Shown here piece after piece: positions 1-8,016 of a stretch of 42,024 nucleotides of DNA. Within the stretch, counting starts at the first letter, position 1. Each line of letters opens with the position of its first letter. A program made the translations under genes and the position numbers. Source of the DNA: Burkholderiaceae bacterium 16 (lineage in GTDB: Bacteria > Pseudomonadota > Gammaproteobacteria > Burkholderiales > Burkholderiaceae). The notes beneath the pieces were generated by a model. That model was not told where the DNA came from. It searched no databases and saw only the letters and a list, made by a program, of their open reading frames with translations. The stretch lies in assembly GCA_000955785.1 (NCBI GenBank), contig JYOD01000099.1, positions 1 to 42,024 on the forward strand, read 5' to 3'.

Positions 1-115
1 TCAAGGCATGGATCGACCCGCGCCGCACCTGCAGGTCGACGCCGCTCACAGCGGTGAAGCCGCGGAACGACTTGGTCAGGCTGCGCGTTTCTAATATGGA
101 ATCTTCGTGGGGCAT
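1..115 (-). CDS. Branched-chain amino acid type ABC transporter ATPase, N-terminus only (LivG-like)
   Basis: Only the first 38 or so codons are inside the window. The reading frame begins MPHEDSILETRSLTKSF and continues through the beta-strand region that precedes Walker A in LivG-type ATPases (a 'L-T-K-S-F-x-G-F-x-A-V-S-G-V-D-L' pattern). Walker A itself lies outside. The protein should energise import with the LivK-like binding protein two genes upstream. The gap to the preceding DUF2848 gene is 50 bases, so it probably belongs to the same operon. The ribosome site ahead of this ATG is weak. The LivG rather than LivF assignment is tentative. Confidence 0.75.
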   Translation of the reverse strand, partial: MPHEDSILETRSLTKSFRGFTAVSGVDLQVRRGSIHAL

Positions 116-165
116 CGTTTGTTCGCCTCTGGCATGCATCGGGAATGCGGATCTGGCCGGCGGCC

Positions 166-855
166 TTATCCGTGGACGGGCAGCGCCTCGACGGCGTAGG
201 CATGGTGCAGCGAGCGGGCCAGCACCGGATCCTCCAGTTCGATCTCGAAGCGATCCGCCGGCCGGATGCCACCGATCGCCGCCAACGTGCCGCACAGCAT
301 GGCGGTGCCATCGTCAAAATTGCCGCCCTGCTCCGCAAACCTGTCGAGCAAGTCCTGGGGCGAACGCATCGCCGTGACCGGCCCCTGCTGGTACAGGACC
401 CGCTCGCCACCGATGGTCGCGTAGGCACGCAGGACTAGCTGGTCCCAGTGCTTGCCGATGTCCGCCAGGCGCCAGAGCACCTGCGCGCATGGCTTGTCGC
501 ACATCTGCTTGGACACCGTGATGCCGTAGGTCTCCACCTCCCGGTCCGTGTGGTCCGAGGCAATGCCGACAAAGATTTCACCCTGGTGCTTGATCAGCAA
601 GAACTCCACTTCTCCGCTGCTGGCGCCTCCGCTGACCTGGATCACGGGCTGCGATTGCAGCCGGTCCGCCGCAACCCGGTAGAACACCGGGGTGGCCGAT
701 GGCCGCCTTACGCCCAACTCCTCCAGCTCTCGGATGTGCTTCTCCATCGCGTCGGCATCTCTCCCCGTCCAGCCCGCGATGACAAGCTGCTTGATGTCCA
801 CAACGCGCTGCCACCTGCCCGTGCGTGTCTCAATATCGAATGTCAGCATGTTCAT
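166..855 (-). CDS. DUF2848 family protein
   Basis: A 229-residue soluble protein beginning MNMLTFDIETRTG, recognised as DUF2848, a family distantly related to the fumarylacetoacetate hydrolase fold; no reaction is established for it. It has no signal peptide or membrane segment. A GGAG element sits just before the start, and an alternative ATG lies two codons in. It lies 48 bases after the LivK-like gene and 50 before the LivG-like gene. By position it could act on the imported substrate or on a product of the amidase/monooxygenase steps. Family call fairly sure, function unknown. Confidence 0.8.
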   Translation of the reverse strand: MNMLTFDIETRTGRWQRVVDIKQLVIAGWTGRDADAMEKHIRELEELGVRRPSATPVFYRVAADRLQSQPVIQVSGGASSGEVEFLLIKHQGEIFVGIASDHTDREVETYGITVSKQMCDKPCAQVLWRLADIGKHWDQLVLRAYATIGGERVLYQQGPVTAMRSPQDLLDRFAEQGGNFDDGTAMLCGTLAAIGGIRPADRFEIELEDPVLARSLHHAYAVEALPVHG

Positions 856-863
856 GTCTCCGT

Positions 864-898
864 AGTTGCCAATTGCTTGTTGCTAGTTGCTAGTTGAT
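864..898. repeat. Five tandem 7-base units in the LivK-DUF2848 spacer
   Basis: Five back-to-back heptamers occupy the 48-base spacer: AGTTGCC, AATTGCT, TGTTGCT, AGTTGCT, AGTTGAT. The consensus is AGTTGCT (AGCAACT on the coding strand). They lie immediately before the DUF2848 ribosome site. They may be simple slippage or may affect translation of the downstream genes. Confidence 0.8.
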
Positions 899-903
899 AA
901 CCG

Positions 904-2130
904 TCACTTCTTGATCAGCGCGCATTTGCTTGCCGAAATCGGCCGGAATGCTTCGCTGGCTGGAATGACCTGCCTGATCTTGTAGTAGTCCCATGGCTTC
1001 CTGGACTCCTGCGGCGTCTTGACCTCAGCGAGATACATGTCATGCACCATCAGCCCGTCGGCGCGGATCTTTCCATTGAACGCAAAGAAGTCGTTGACGG
1101 GACTGGACTTCATCTTCGACACCACCGCATCGGTCTCGTCGGTGCCCGCGGCCTGCACGGCCTTCAGGTAGTGCATCGTCGACGAGTACACACCGGCTTG
1201 CACGAGCGTGGGCATCTTCCTGGTCTTGTCGAAGAAGCGCTGCGACCAGGCCCGCGTGGCATCGTCGCGGTCCCAATAGAAGGAGGTGGTCAGCATCATC
1301 CCTTGTGCCGCTTGCAGGCCGAGACTATGGATGTCGCTGATAAACATGTGCAGTCCCGCCAGCTTCTGCTTTCCCGCGCCGCCAATGCCGAAGTCCCGGG
1401 CGGTCTTCAATGCGTTGACGGTATCGCTGCCGGCGTTGGCCAGGCCGATCACCTTGGCGCCCGATGCCTGGGCTTGCAGCAGATAGGACGAAAGGTCCGG
1501 GGAATTGATGGGATGCTTTGCCTTCCCGATCACCTTCCCCCCTACCGAGGTCAATGCATCGACCGCGTCTTTCTCAAGGGACGCCCCCAGCGCGTAGTCG
1601 ACTGTCAGGAAGTACCAGCTGTTGTCGCCGCCCTTTGACAGGGCTTTGACGGTGTTGGCTGCAAAGGCATAAGTGTCATAGGAATACTGGATGGTGTAGG
1701 GCGAGCAATCCTCGTTGGTCAGCCTGGTCGTGCCGGCGCCGCTGGCAATCACCAGCTTGTGCTTCTCCCTGCCGAGATTGGACACCGCGAGCGCCACCGA
1801 GGACGGCAATACGTCCTGGATGACGTCCACCTTCTGGTTATCGAACCAGTCGCGCGCGATGGTCCCGGCCACATCGGTCTTGTTCTGGTGGTCGGTGCTG
1901 ACCACCTTGATGTCCGATCCCAGCACCTTCCCGCCGAAATCGTCCACCGCCATCTGGGCGGCCACCAGCGACCCTTTTCCACCAATATCGGAAAATATCG
2001 ACGACATATCCGTCAACACCCCGATCTTCACCACGCCGTCGCTGATCTTGCCCGGCTGGGCCGCGGCAAGCGCCGAAGCGCCCAACATCGTGCCGGCCAG
2101 GAACATCGGCTTGAACCGAAAATGAAACAT
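904..2130 (-). CDS. ABC transporter substrate-binding protein, branched-chain amino acid family (LivK-like)
   Basis: A 408-residue periplasmic binding protein of the Peripla_BP_6 type. Residues 1-24 form a signal peptide ending ALAAA. The mature part opens with 'GVVKIGVLTDMSS', the typical first strand of this family, followed by the two-lobed fold to the C-terminus. Many family members in Burkholderiaceae bind aromatic acids or amides rather than leucine, so the ligand cannot be read from the sequence. A strong GAGGAGGG ribosome site precedes the ATG. It lies 57 bases after the amidase and before DUF2848 and a LivG-like ATPase; the permeases are expected beyond the window edge. Confidence 0.92.
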   Translation of the reverse strand: MFHFRFKPMFLAGTMLGASALAAAQPGKISDGVVKIGVLTDMSSIFSDIGGKGSLVAAQMAVDDFGGKVLGSDIKVVSTDHQNKTDVAGTIARDWFDNQKVDVIQDVLPSSVALAVSNLGREKHKLVIASGAGTTRLTNEDCSPYTIQYSYDTYAFAANTVKALSKGGDNSWYFLTVDYALGASLEKDAVDALTSVGGKVIGKAKHPINSPDLSSYLLQAQASGAKVIGLANAGSDTVNALKTARDFGIGGAGKQKLAGLHMFISDIHSLGLQAAQGMMLTTSFYWDRDDATRAWSQRFFDKTRKMPTLVQAGVYSSTMHYLKAVQAAGTDETDAVVSKMKSSPVNDFFAFNGKIRADGLMVHDMYLAEVKTPQESRKPWDYYKIRQVIPASEAFRPISASKCALIKK

Positions 2131-2187
2131 GATCCCTCCTCCTCGTTGTTAGAAGCCGCCACAAAGCCTTGCCGGCGGATAAGACAT

Positions 2188-3534
2188 CTACATCTTGTGG
2201 CTACGCAGGATGCACTCCATGCCCATGCCGATGGCGAGTAGTCGCCGGTCCGCCATCGGCTGGCCGAACAGCATCAGCCCGACCGGTGCCTCGCCCGTTT
2301 CATGGCATGGCATGGTCAGTGCGCACAGGTCGAGCACATTGGCGATGGCGGGATTGCGCAGCAATAGCCGGTTGGCACGAAAGAACGCGGCGTCATCGGC
2401 GAGGTCGGCAATCCGCGGTGCCGCGATCGGCACCGCCGGCAGCACCACTGCGTCGAACCATTGCAGCTCCCCTTGTGCCTCCTGGCATAGCGCTTCGCGC
2501 CGGGCGCGCATCCGCAGGTAATCCACTGCGCTCTGCTGCTCGCCCATCCGGATGCGCGACAGGACTCGCGGGTCGTACCGATCCGCCTGGGCGACGACCC
2601 GCTCGGCATGCCACGCGCTCGCCTCCGCCGCCACAAGGCCCCCGTTGATGCTCAGTTCCGGCAACTGGTTCCAGCTATCGAAGGCAACCTCGCGTAGCAA
2701 GGCGCCGGCGGCAGCCAGCCGGCCAAGAGCCCGCTCATAGGCACTGGCGACTTCGCCGGAAAGCCCGTCGAGCACCACGTTCCGTGCCACGGCCAGCCGA
2801 AGGCCACGTACCGGCCTCGCTGCCAACGGCACGTCCGGTTCCCCCGCCATGACCCCGTCGAGCGTGGCGCAGCAGGCAACCGTCTGCGCCAGGCAACCGA
2901 TCGAGTCATAGCTGGGCGACAGCGGCACCGTGCCCTGCAGCGGCACCCGGCGCGCGGTGGGCTTGAACCCCGCGATGCCGCAGAGCGCCGCAGGAACCCG
3001 GCATGAGCCGCCCGTATCCGAGCCGATCGCGGCCACCGCCATGCCGTCCGTCACCGACACCGCCGCCCCGGACGAGGAACCGCCGGGAATGCGGCCAACC
3101 GCGCGCTCGAACGGATTGCGGGGCGTGCCGTAGTGCGGATTGGTGCCAACCCCGGAGTACGCGAACTCGGTCATATTGGTGCGGCCGACGAAGACCGCGC
3201 CGGCCGCGCGCAACCGTGCAATCGCGACCGCGTCAACCGTGGCAGCCTGCTCGGGCAGCACGCGGGCGCCCGCCCGCGTGACGTCGCCCTGCACATCGAA
3301 CAGATCCTTGACCGAAATCGGCAAGCCAGAGAGCCGCCCGACAACGCCTTGTCTGCGCAATATGTCGCTGGCCGTGGCTTGCTTCGACGCGGCCATGCTC
3401 ACGCCGTGCGGAAACACGCGAGCCCCCTCCCCGCCGGGATTGCAGGCGCGCTCCACGCAATCCGCCAGCAGCGACGCCGCATCGGCGGCGCCCGCCGAGA
3501 GCTGGCCCATCACGGAATCTATGGTCGCCACCAT
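2188..3534 (-). CDS. Amidase (amidase signature family)
   Basis: A 448-residue amidase signature enzyme, which hydrolyses an amide to acid and ammonia with a Ser-cisSer-Lys triad. All three residues are visible: Lys76 in 'ISVKDLFD', the cis-Ser in the GGSSSG loop at 151-156, and the nucleophile Ser177 in 'GSDTGGSCR'. The start at 3534 (MVATIDS) is preferred over an upstream ATG because it follows the cupin stop by two bases, implying translational coupling. No signal peptide, so it is cytoplasmic. In this operon it probably releases ammonia from the imported compound before or after ring hydroxylation; the substrate is not known. Confidence 0.9.
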   Translation of the reverse strand: MVATIDSVMGQLSAGAADAASLLADCVERACNPGGEGARVFPHGVSMAASKQATASDILRRQGVVGRLSGLPISVKDLFDVQGDVTRAGARVLPEQAATVDAVAIARLRAAGAVFVGRTNMTEFAYSGVGTNPHYGTPRNPFERAVGRIPGGSSSGAAVSVTDGMAVAAIGSDTGGSCRVPAALCGIAGFKPTARRVPLQGTVPLSPSYDSIGCLAQTVACCATLDGVMAGEPDVPLAARPVRGLRLAVARNVVLDGLSGEVASAYERALGRLAAAGALLREVAFDSWNQLPELSINGGLVAAEASAWHAERVVAQADRYDPRVLSRIRMGEQQSAVDYLRMRARREALCQEAQGELQWFDAVVLPAVPIAAPRIADLADDAAFFRANRLLLRNPAIANVLDLCALTMPCHETGEAPVGLMLFGQPMADRRLLAIGMGMECILRSHKM

Positions 3535-3536
3535 GA

Positions 3537-3917
3537 TCAGGCCGGGTCGAAGTAATGGATTTCCAGCAGCATGCAACCCGCGTTCGACTTGAAGGGACCG
3601 TGATATGCACCCGGCGGACGGCATGCATAGGTGTTTGGATAGAAAGCCCGCCCGCCCTCGCCGCGCTCGTCGTTACCGACGGTCAGGTCGCCGCTGAGCA
3701 GATACACCTCCTCCCAGTAGCGATGGACGAACGGCGCGGTGGTGAAGACGCCGGGCTGGAATCGCAGCAGGCGCGTGCGGCTGCCGCGGCCGCCGCCTTC
3801 GTCGAGGGAGCCGGAGAGTATCTTCTGCTGGATGCCCGCAGGATAGCCGGGAGGCACCTCCCAGCCGCTCTCCATATCAATGGTGTGAAACTCATCGTGA
3901 AGCTTGTTGATCGCCAT
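3537..3917 (-). CDS. Small cupin-domain protein
   Basis: A 126-residue single-domain cupin. The first cupin motif is represented by 'HRYWEEVYLLSGDL' (metal-ligand His and Glu), the second by 'RPPGAYHGPF'. This fits the ChrR-like/small cupin class, which includes dioxygenases, isomerases and sensory proteins, so its reaction is unknown. It lies between the monooxygenase (46 bases upstream) and the amidase (2 bases downstream), so it is co-translated with the pathway enzymes. It may act on the hydroxylated intermediate; that is inference. Confidence 0.82.
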   Translation of the reverse strand: MAINKLHDEFHTIDMESGWEVPPGYPAGIQQKILSGSLDEGGGRGSRTRLLRFQPGVFTTAPFVHRYWEEVYLLSGDLTVGNDERGEGGRAFYPNTYACRPPGAYHGPFKSNAGCMLLEIHYFDPA

Positions 3918-3963
3918 GGTTATCTCCGTGGGTGTCAGCGAATCTCAAAAAACGGCTGCCGGC

Positions 3964-5445
3964 TCAGGCAGCGCGCGCCACCCGGCCCAGCTCCGCGCCC
4001 AGCGAATAGCTGCCCAGGATGTTGTCGACCAGATCGGTGGCCTTCTTCCAGTCGTAGGATCGATAGGCGTGCCCCTTGGTGACGAAGCCCGCGCCCGCAT
4101 AGAACATCTCGTATTGGTTGTGCCGCGATGCAAACTCGGACCCGACTGCATCCCAGGCGAGCTTGAAGAACTTGACGCGCTCTTCCGGGCTGCAGGCCGG
4201 CGACTTCTGCGTCTTGTCGATAATCGAGGCCAGTGCCGGGTTCTCGAAGTCGCGGATGCTCGACGGCAGCATGATCATTCCGCCACCCGCCAGCTCGCGC
4301 AGGGCGTTGAGGACCTTGGCGTAGAGCTGCTGGGTGATGACCTGCGATCCGTACAGCAGGTTGCGGTCGGGCACGAAGTAGCCTTTCTCCATGTGGCCCT
4401 TGGATTCCATGCCATAGACCCAGGCCTCCACCATGGCCGCCTCGGCGGCGAGCTGGCCCAGCATCTCCCGTACCTGCGGGAAGGCATTGGTGCCGTTGAC
4501 CTCGGTAATGCGCTGCGCGATGCCCACCAGGAAGCGCAGCTTCACCATCAGCCGGACCTGGCACTGGTAGTTCTGGTAGCTATGCGCCGGCGTGGCATGA
4601 AACTGCTTTGCGCACATGCCGACATCGCCCGCGATAAAGACGCGCTCCCATGGCACCTTGACGTCGTCGAAGTAAAGGACCGCGTCGTTCTCGTCGTAGC
4701 GGCTCGACAGCGGGTTGTCGAAAACCGAAGTCGCGTTGCCCTCGTACGACTTGCGCGACATGACTTTCAAGCCCTTGATGTTCATGGGCACGGCGAACGA
4801 AAGCGCATACATCTCGTCGCCCTCGCGCAAGGGCTGGATACAGCTGCAAAATACCTCGTTGGCCATGATGCCGCTGGTTGCCAGCATCTTTGCGCCGCGC
4901 ACCGTGATGCCTTCGGCATCCTGGTCGACGATGCCCACCGCCAGGTACTTGTCTTCCTGCTCGTGCGCTGCCTTGGACTGGTTTGCCTGCGGATTGACGA
5001 TGACGTAGGTGAGGAAGAGATCGTTGTCCCGGGCGTACTTGTAGTACTCGCGCAGGGCGCCGGCCCGGGCCCGGTCGTATTGCTCGAAGACGTCGATCCC
5101 CATGTACATGCCGGAAATGCAGGATGCGACATGGTCCGGCGAGCGGCCCATGAAGCCGTAGTGCAGTTCCGTCCAGGCCTCGAGGGCCATCCGGCGCTCG
5201 ACCAGATCGTCGTAGCTCTCGGGCAGTTGCCAGATCCGGCTTACGCGCTCGCCGGTGTCCGGCGACTCGAAGGTCATCTTCTCGATGTTCTCCGGGCGGG
5301 CCTGGAAGTCGTAGAGGTTCGCGTAGCTGCGGATCGAGTTCCGGAACGCAGGGTCGGTCGTCACATCCGCGACCCGCTTGCCATCCAGATAGACCTCGCG
5401 GCCGTCGCGCAGCATGTCGATATGACGGCTACCTGTCTTGACCAT
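3964..5445 (-). CDS. Flavin-dependent monooxygenase, 4-hydroxyphenylacetate 3-monooxygenase (HpaB/PvcC) family
   Basis: A 493-residue oxygenase component of the HpaB family, which uses reduced flavin from a partner reductase to hydroxylate phenols. Its length is normal and both the HpaB N-terminal part (about 1-270) and the C-terminal helical part are present, including 'LPESYDDLVERR' and 'GMYMGIDVFEQY'. The reductase gene lies 33 bases upstream, matching the usual two-component layout. No meta-cleavage or homoprotocatechuate gene is nearby, so 4-hydroxyphenylacetate is probably not the true substrate. The amidase and Liv-type importer suggest an amide-bearing phenol or heterocycle. Confidence 0.9.
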   Translation of the reverse strand: MVKTGSRHIDMLRDGREVYLDGKRVADVTTDPAFRNSIRSYANLYDFQARPENIEKMTFESPDTGERVSRIWQLPESYDDLVERRMALEAWTELHYGFMGRSPDHVASCISGMYMGIDVFEQYDRARAGALREYYKYARDNDLFLTYVIVNPQANQSKAAHEQEDKYLAVGIVDQDAEGITVRGAKMLATSGIMANEVFCSCIQPLREGDEMYALSFAVPMNIKGLKVMSRKSYEGNATSVFDNPLSSRYDENDAVLYFDDVKVPWERVFIAGDVGMCAKQFHATPAHSYQNYQCQVRLMVKLRFLVGIAQRITEVNGTNAFPQVREMLGQLAAEAAMVEAWVYGMESKGHMEKGYFVPDRNLLYGSQVITQQLYAKVLNALRELAGGGMIMLPSSIRDFENPALASIIDKTQKSPACSPEERVKFFKLAWDAVGSEFASRHNQYEMFYAGAGFVTKGHAYRSYDWKKATDLVDNILGSYSLGAELGRVARAA

Positions 5446-5478
5446 GTCTTCTCTCCTAAATACGTATCTGTCGTTGAA

Positions 5479-6009
5479 TCAAGCGGCGGCCGGCGTCTCG
5501 TCGAGAACGCGATACCTGCCTCCGAAAAAAACCAGTGGCCTGCCATCCGGCCGGGCCCGGTGGCGAACGACGCGTCCGATAAAGATCACATGGTCGCCGC
5601 CGTCATGGCGCGCATACGGCTCGCACTCGAAGGTGGCAAGCGCGTCGGGCAGGAGCACCGCCTGGCCGCTCCCCTCCGGGGCGATGCCGATGCCGTCCCA
5701 CTTGCCGGAGTTCGCCCTGGCAAAGCGGTTTGAAAGATCTTGCTGGCTCGCCTCGAGCACGTTGACGGCATAGCGTGGCGTCGCGCAAAGATCGTCCAGG
5801 CTCAGGCAACGCCGGTCCACCGAGAACAGGATCAGCGGGGGATCGAGCGAGACGGAGTTGAACGATGCCACCGTGATGCCCACTGGTGCGCCTTGGGCGC
5901 GGGGCGCGGTGATCACCGCCACGCCCGTGGCGAACATTGCGAGCGTGCTGCGAAAGCGACGCTGCTCGTCGGCATCGGCGTCGCGCTGTGCATGGGTTTC
6001 GGCCATCAT
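5479..6009 (-). CDS. Flavin reductase, HpaC family
   Basis: A 176-residue flavin:NAD(P)H reductase with the family opening 'FRSTLAMFATGVAVITA' and the flavin-binding 'GITVASFNSVSLDPPLILFSV' region. It supplies reduced flavin to the HpaB-type oxygenase next door. Two adjacent ATG codons open the frame; AGGAGG lies only one base before the first but four before the second (6006), so the second may be used. It is the first gene of the minus-strand operon; a promoter and an AT-rich operator candidate lie about 80 bases upstream. Confidence 0.9.
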   Translation of the reverse strand: MMAETHAQRDADADEQRRFRSTLAMFATGVAVITAPRAQGAPVGITVASFNSVSLDPPLILFSVDRRCLSLDDLCATPRYAVNVLEASQQDLSNRFARANSGKWDGIGIAPEGSGQAVLLPDALATFECEPYARHDGGDHVIFIGRVVRHRARPDGRPLVFFGGRYRVLDETPAAA

Positions 6010-6082
6010 CCCTCCTGTATGGAATCCGTGGCGCGGATCGCGTTCCGACCCGCTGCTTCACTTGTCATTTTTGCTTCGTTTA

Positions 6083-6116
6083 TTAGCTTTGTAATTTAGG
6101 TAGTATTGAATGCCAA
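6083..6116 (-). promoter_or_regulatory. Promoter of the flavin monooxygenase operon with overlapping AT-rich operator candidate
   Basis: On the minus strand there is a -35 TTGGCA (6111-6116), a 17-base spacer and a -10 TACAAA (6088-6093). The -10 sits inside TTAGCTTTGTAATTTAG (plus strand, 6083-6099), which resembles the element over the nearby marR promoter. A repressor bound here would block the promoter. Binding by the MarR protein is inferred. Confidence 0.5.
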
Positions 6117-6416
6117 TACACGTCGCCATTCAAGCTGGTGAAAACCCTTGGTTATGGAGTCAGGCTTCGCGCAACGACGGACCCGGCGCCGCAAAAAATG
6201 GCCCGGAGCAGGCTTGCGATCCGGGGAATCGACGCCCGACATAGCTGCCATGATGGAAGTAGCCGCGGCGCGCCGTGACCAGATGCGCACCAAGCGGGAG
6301 CTCGCGCCCTGCCGCGTCGCTGCCCGCGGGGGGCGCAGAGGAGAAGCTGCGTCTCGTCATCGTGGTTCATGAGCGCCCCTGAATCGGGTTGACGCGGTCA
6401 GGCCTTGCCGCGCCAT

Positions 6417-6451
6417 TTAGCTTTGTAACATAGCTACTAATAAACGATACT
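6417..6451 (+). promoter_or_regulatory. Second AT-rich element, possible promoter toward iscS
   Basis: TTAGCTTTGTAA (6417-6428) repeats exactly the 12-mer at 6083-6094. Next to it lies CTAATAAACGA (6437-6447), the inverse complement of the block at 6076-6086. A rightward promoter can be drawn as TTGTAA (6423-6428), 17 bases, GATACT (6446-6451). It is weak and about 300 bases from the iscS start. Confidence 0.35.
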
Positions 6452-6749
6452 ATTAATTGATATGCAAATTAGTAAAAACCCTTGGTGCGGCACTCACCAT
6501 TGGCAAGCATGGAATCCGTCACGAACACTAAAGCCCTTTGCCGGCATGGCTTTCCGGGCAATTGTCCGCGCGGCTTTCATCCGGAGCCGGTCGATTCGGC
6601 GTTGCGGACAAGCCGACGAGCAACCCTACCGGCGGCATGGTGCAGACGTGTTTTTTCCCGGTCGGCGGTAGACTCGCGGCAAGCTCTCGCCGCCGGCCCG
6701 CGCATCACGCGGACCAAGGGCGCATCAACCGCATCAGGAGAACCACGGA

Positions 6750-7973
6750 ATGCAGGACGCAGCCACCGCACGCCCGATCTACATGGACTACAGCGCCACG
6801 ACGCCGGTCGACCCCAGGGTCGTCGACAAGATGGTGCCGTACCTGTACCAGCACTTTGGCAACCCGGCCTCGCGCAGCCACAGCTATGGCTGGGAAGCCG
6901 AGCAAGCCGTGGAGACCGCGCGCGCGCACGTTGCCGCACTGCTGAACGCGGATCCTCGCGAGATCGTCTGGACCTCGGGCGCGACAGAGGGGAACAACCT
7001 GGCGCTGAAGGGCGCGGCCCACTTCTACGGCGGCAAGGGAAAACACATCGTCACGGTCAAGACCGAGCACAAGGCCGTGCTCGACACCTGCCGGGAACTG
7101 GAGCGGCAGGGCTTCGATGTCACGTATCTCGACGTCGAGGAAGATGGCCTGCTTGACCTCGGCAAGCTGCGCGCCGCGCTTCGCCCGGACACCATCCTGG
7201 TGTCGGTCATGATGGTCAACAACGAGATAGGCGTAATCCATCCGGTTGCGGCCATCGGGAACCTGTGCCGGGAACACGGCATCCTGTTCCATTGCGACGC
7301 GGTGCAGGCGGCCGGAAAGATCCCGATCGATCTCCAGGCGCTGAAAATCGACCTGCTGACCGTGACCGCACATAAGGTGTACGGTCCAAAAGGCATTGGC
7401 GCGCTCTACGTCCGGCGCAAGCCGCGGGTTCGCATCGAGGCGCAGATGCACGGCGGCGGGCACGAACGGGGCATGCGTTCCGGTACGTTGGCGACGCACC
7501 AGATCGTGGGCATGGGCGAGGCATTCCGTCTCGCCAGGCTCGAACTAGCCGAGGAATCGCGCCGCGTTGGCGCATTGCGGGACAAGCTGCTGGCCGGGCT
7601 CGAACAACTCGACGAGGTCTACGTCAACGGCAGCACGGCGCACCGGATCCCGCACAACCTCAACGTCAGCTTCAATTTTGTCGAGGGTGAGTCACTGATC
7701 ATGGGGATCAAGGGCGTTGCTGTTTCATCCGGATCCGCGTGCACATCGGCGTCGCTGGAGCCATCTTTCGTGCTGCGCGCGCTGGGGCGCAGCGATGAAC
7801 TGGCGCACAGTTCGATTCGCTTTACGCTTGGGAGGTACACCACGGAGGCGGAAGTGGATCAGGTGATACGGCAGGTCCGGGACACGGTAAGCAGGCTGCG
7901 CGAGCTCAGCCCGCTATGGGATATGCATCAGGAAGGCATTGACATCAGCACGATCCAGTGGGCGGCGCACTGA
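6750..7973 (+). CDS. iscS: Cysteine desulfurase IscS
   Basis: A 407-residue class V PLP enzyme that takes sulfur from cysteine for Fe-S cluster assembly and other sulfur transfer. The PLP lysine is Lys209 in 'TAHKVYGPKG', and the persulfide loop 'SSGSACTSASLEPS' carries the catalytic Cys331. The C-terminus 'GIDISTIQWAAH' matches the IscU-docking tail of group I (IscS) enzymes. AGGAG precedes the ATG. No iscR, iscU, iscA, hscAB or fdx gene lies beside it, so it is probably an extra copy outside the isc operon. It stands between the monooxygenase operon and marR. Confidence 0.93.
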   Translation: MQDAATARPIYMDYSATTPVDPRVVDKMVPYLYQHFGNPASRSHSYGWEAEQAVETARAHVAALLNADPREIVWTSGATEGNNLALKGAAHFYGGKGKHIVTVKTEHKAVLDTCRELERQGFDVTYLDVEEDGLLDLGKLRAALRPDTILVSVMMVNNEIGVIHPVAAIGNLCREHGILFHCDAVQAAGKIPIDLQALKIDLLTVTAHKVYGPKGIGALYVRRKPRVRIEAQMHGGGHERGMRSGTLATHQIVGMGEAFRLARLELAEESRRVGALRDKLLAGLEQLDEVYVNGSTAHRIPHNLNVSFNFVEGESLIMGIKGVAVSSGSACTSASLEPSFVLRALGRSDELAHSSIRFTLGRYTTEAEVDQVIRQVRDTVSRLRELSPLWDMHQEGIDISTIQWAAH

Positions 7974-7979
7974 AGCCAC

Positions 7980-8016
7980 AGCGTGAACAGCCGCGTGAGC
8001 GGACATCACGCTTTTT
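7980..8016 (+). terminator. Intrinsic terminator of iscS
   Basis: AGCGTGA (7980-7986) pairs perfectly with TCACGCT (8006-8012), and inside it CCGC (7991-7994) pairs with GCGG (7999-8002). A run of T follows (8012-8016). It starts six bases after the iscS stop and overlaps the last codons of the convergent marR gene. Confidence 0.75.

Larger units (their letters stand above)
6010..6749. other. Intergenic region between the hpaC-type operon and iscS (740 bases)
   Basis: I see no convincing gene here. It holds a good minus-strand promoter for the hpaC operon, a second AT-rich patch around 6417-6486, and blocks shared between the two patches at a constant 334-base offset. From about 6540 to 6730 the DNA is GC-rich with no coding signature and would form a long iscS leader. 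AGGAG at about 6730-6740 is the iscS ribosome site. Confidence 0.6.

Noticed and set aside
2188..3624. Longer amidase start 30 codons upstream
   Set aside because: It would overlap the cupin gene by about 90 bases; the 3534 start follows the cupin stop by two bases and fits the family length.
3904..5733. 609-codon open frame on the plus strand opposite the monooxygenase gene
   Set aside because: It is the complement of a well-supported gene in GC-rich DNA and encodes a composition typical of antisense frames.
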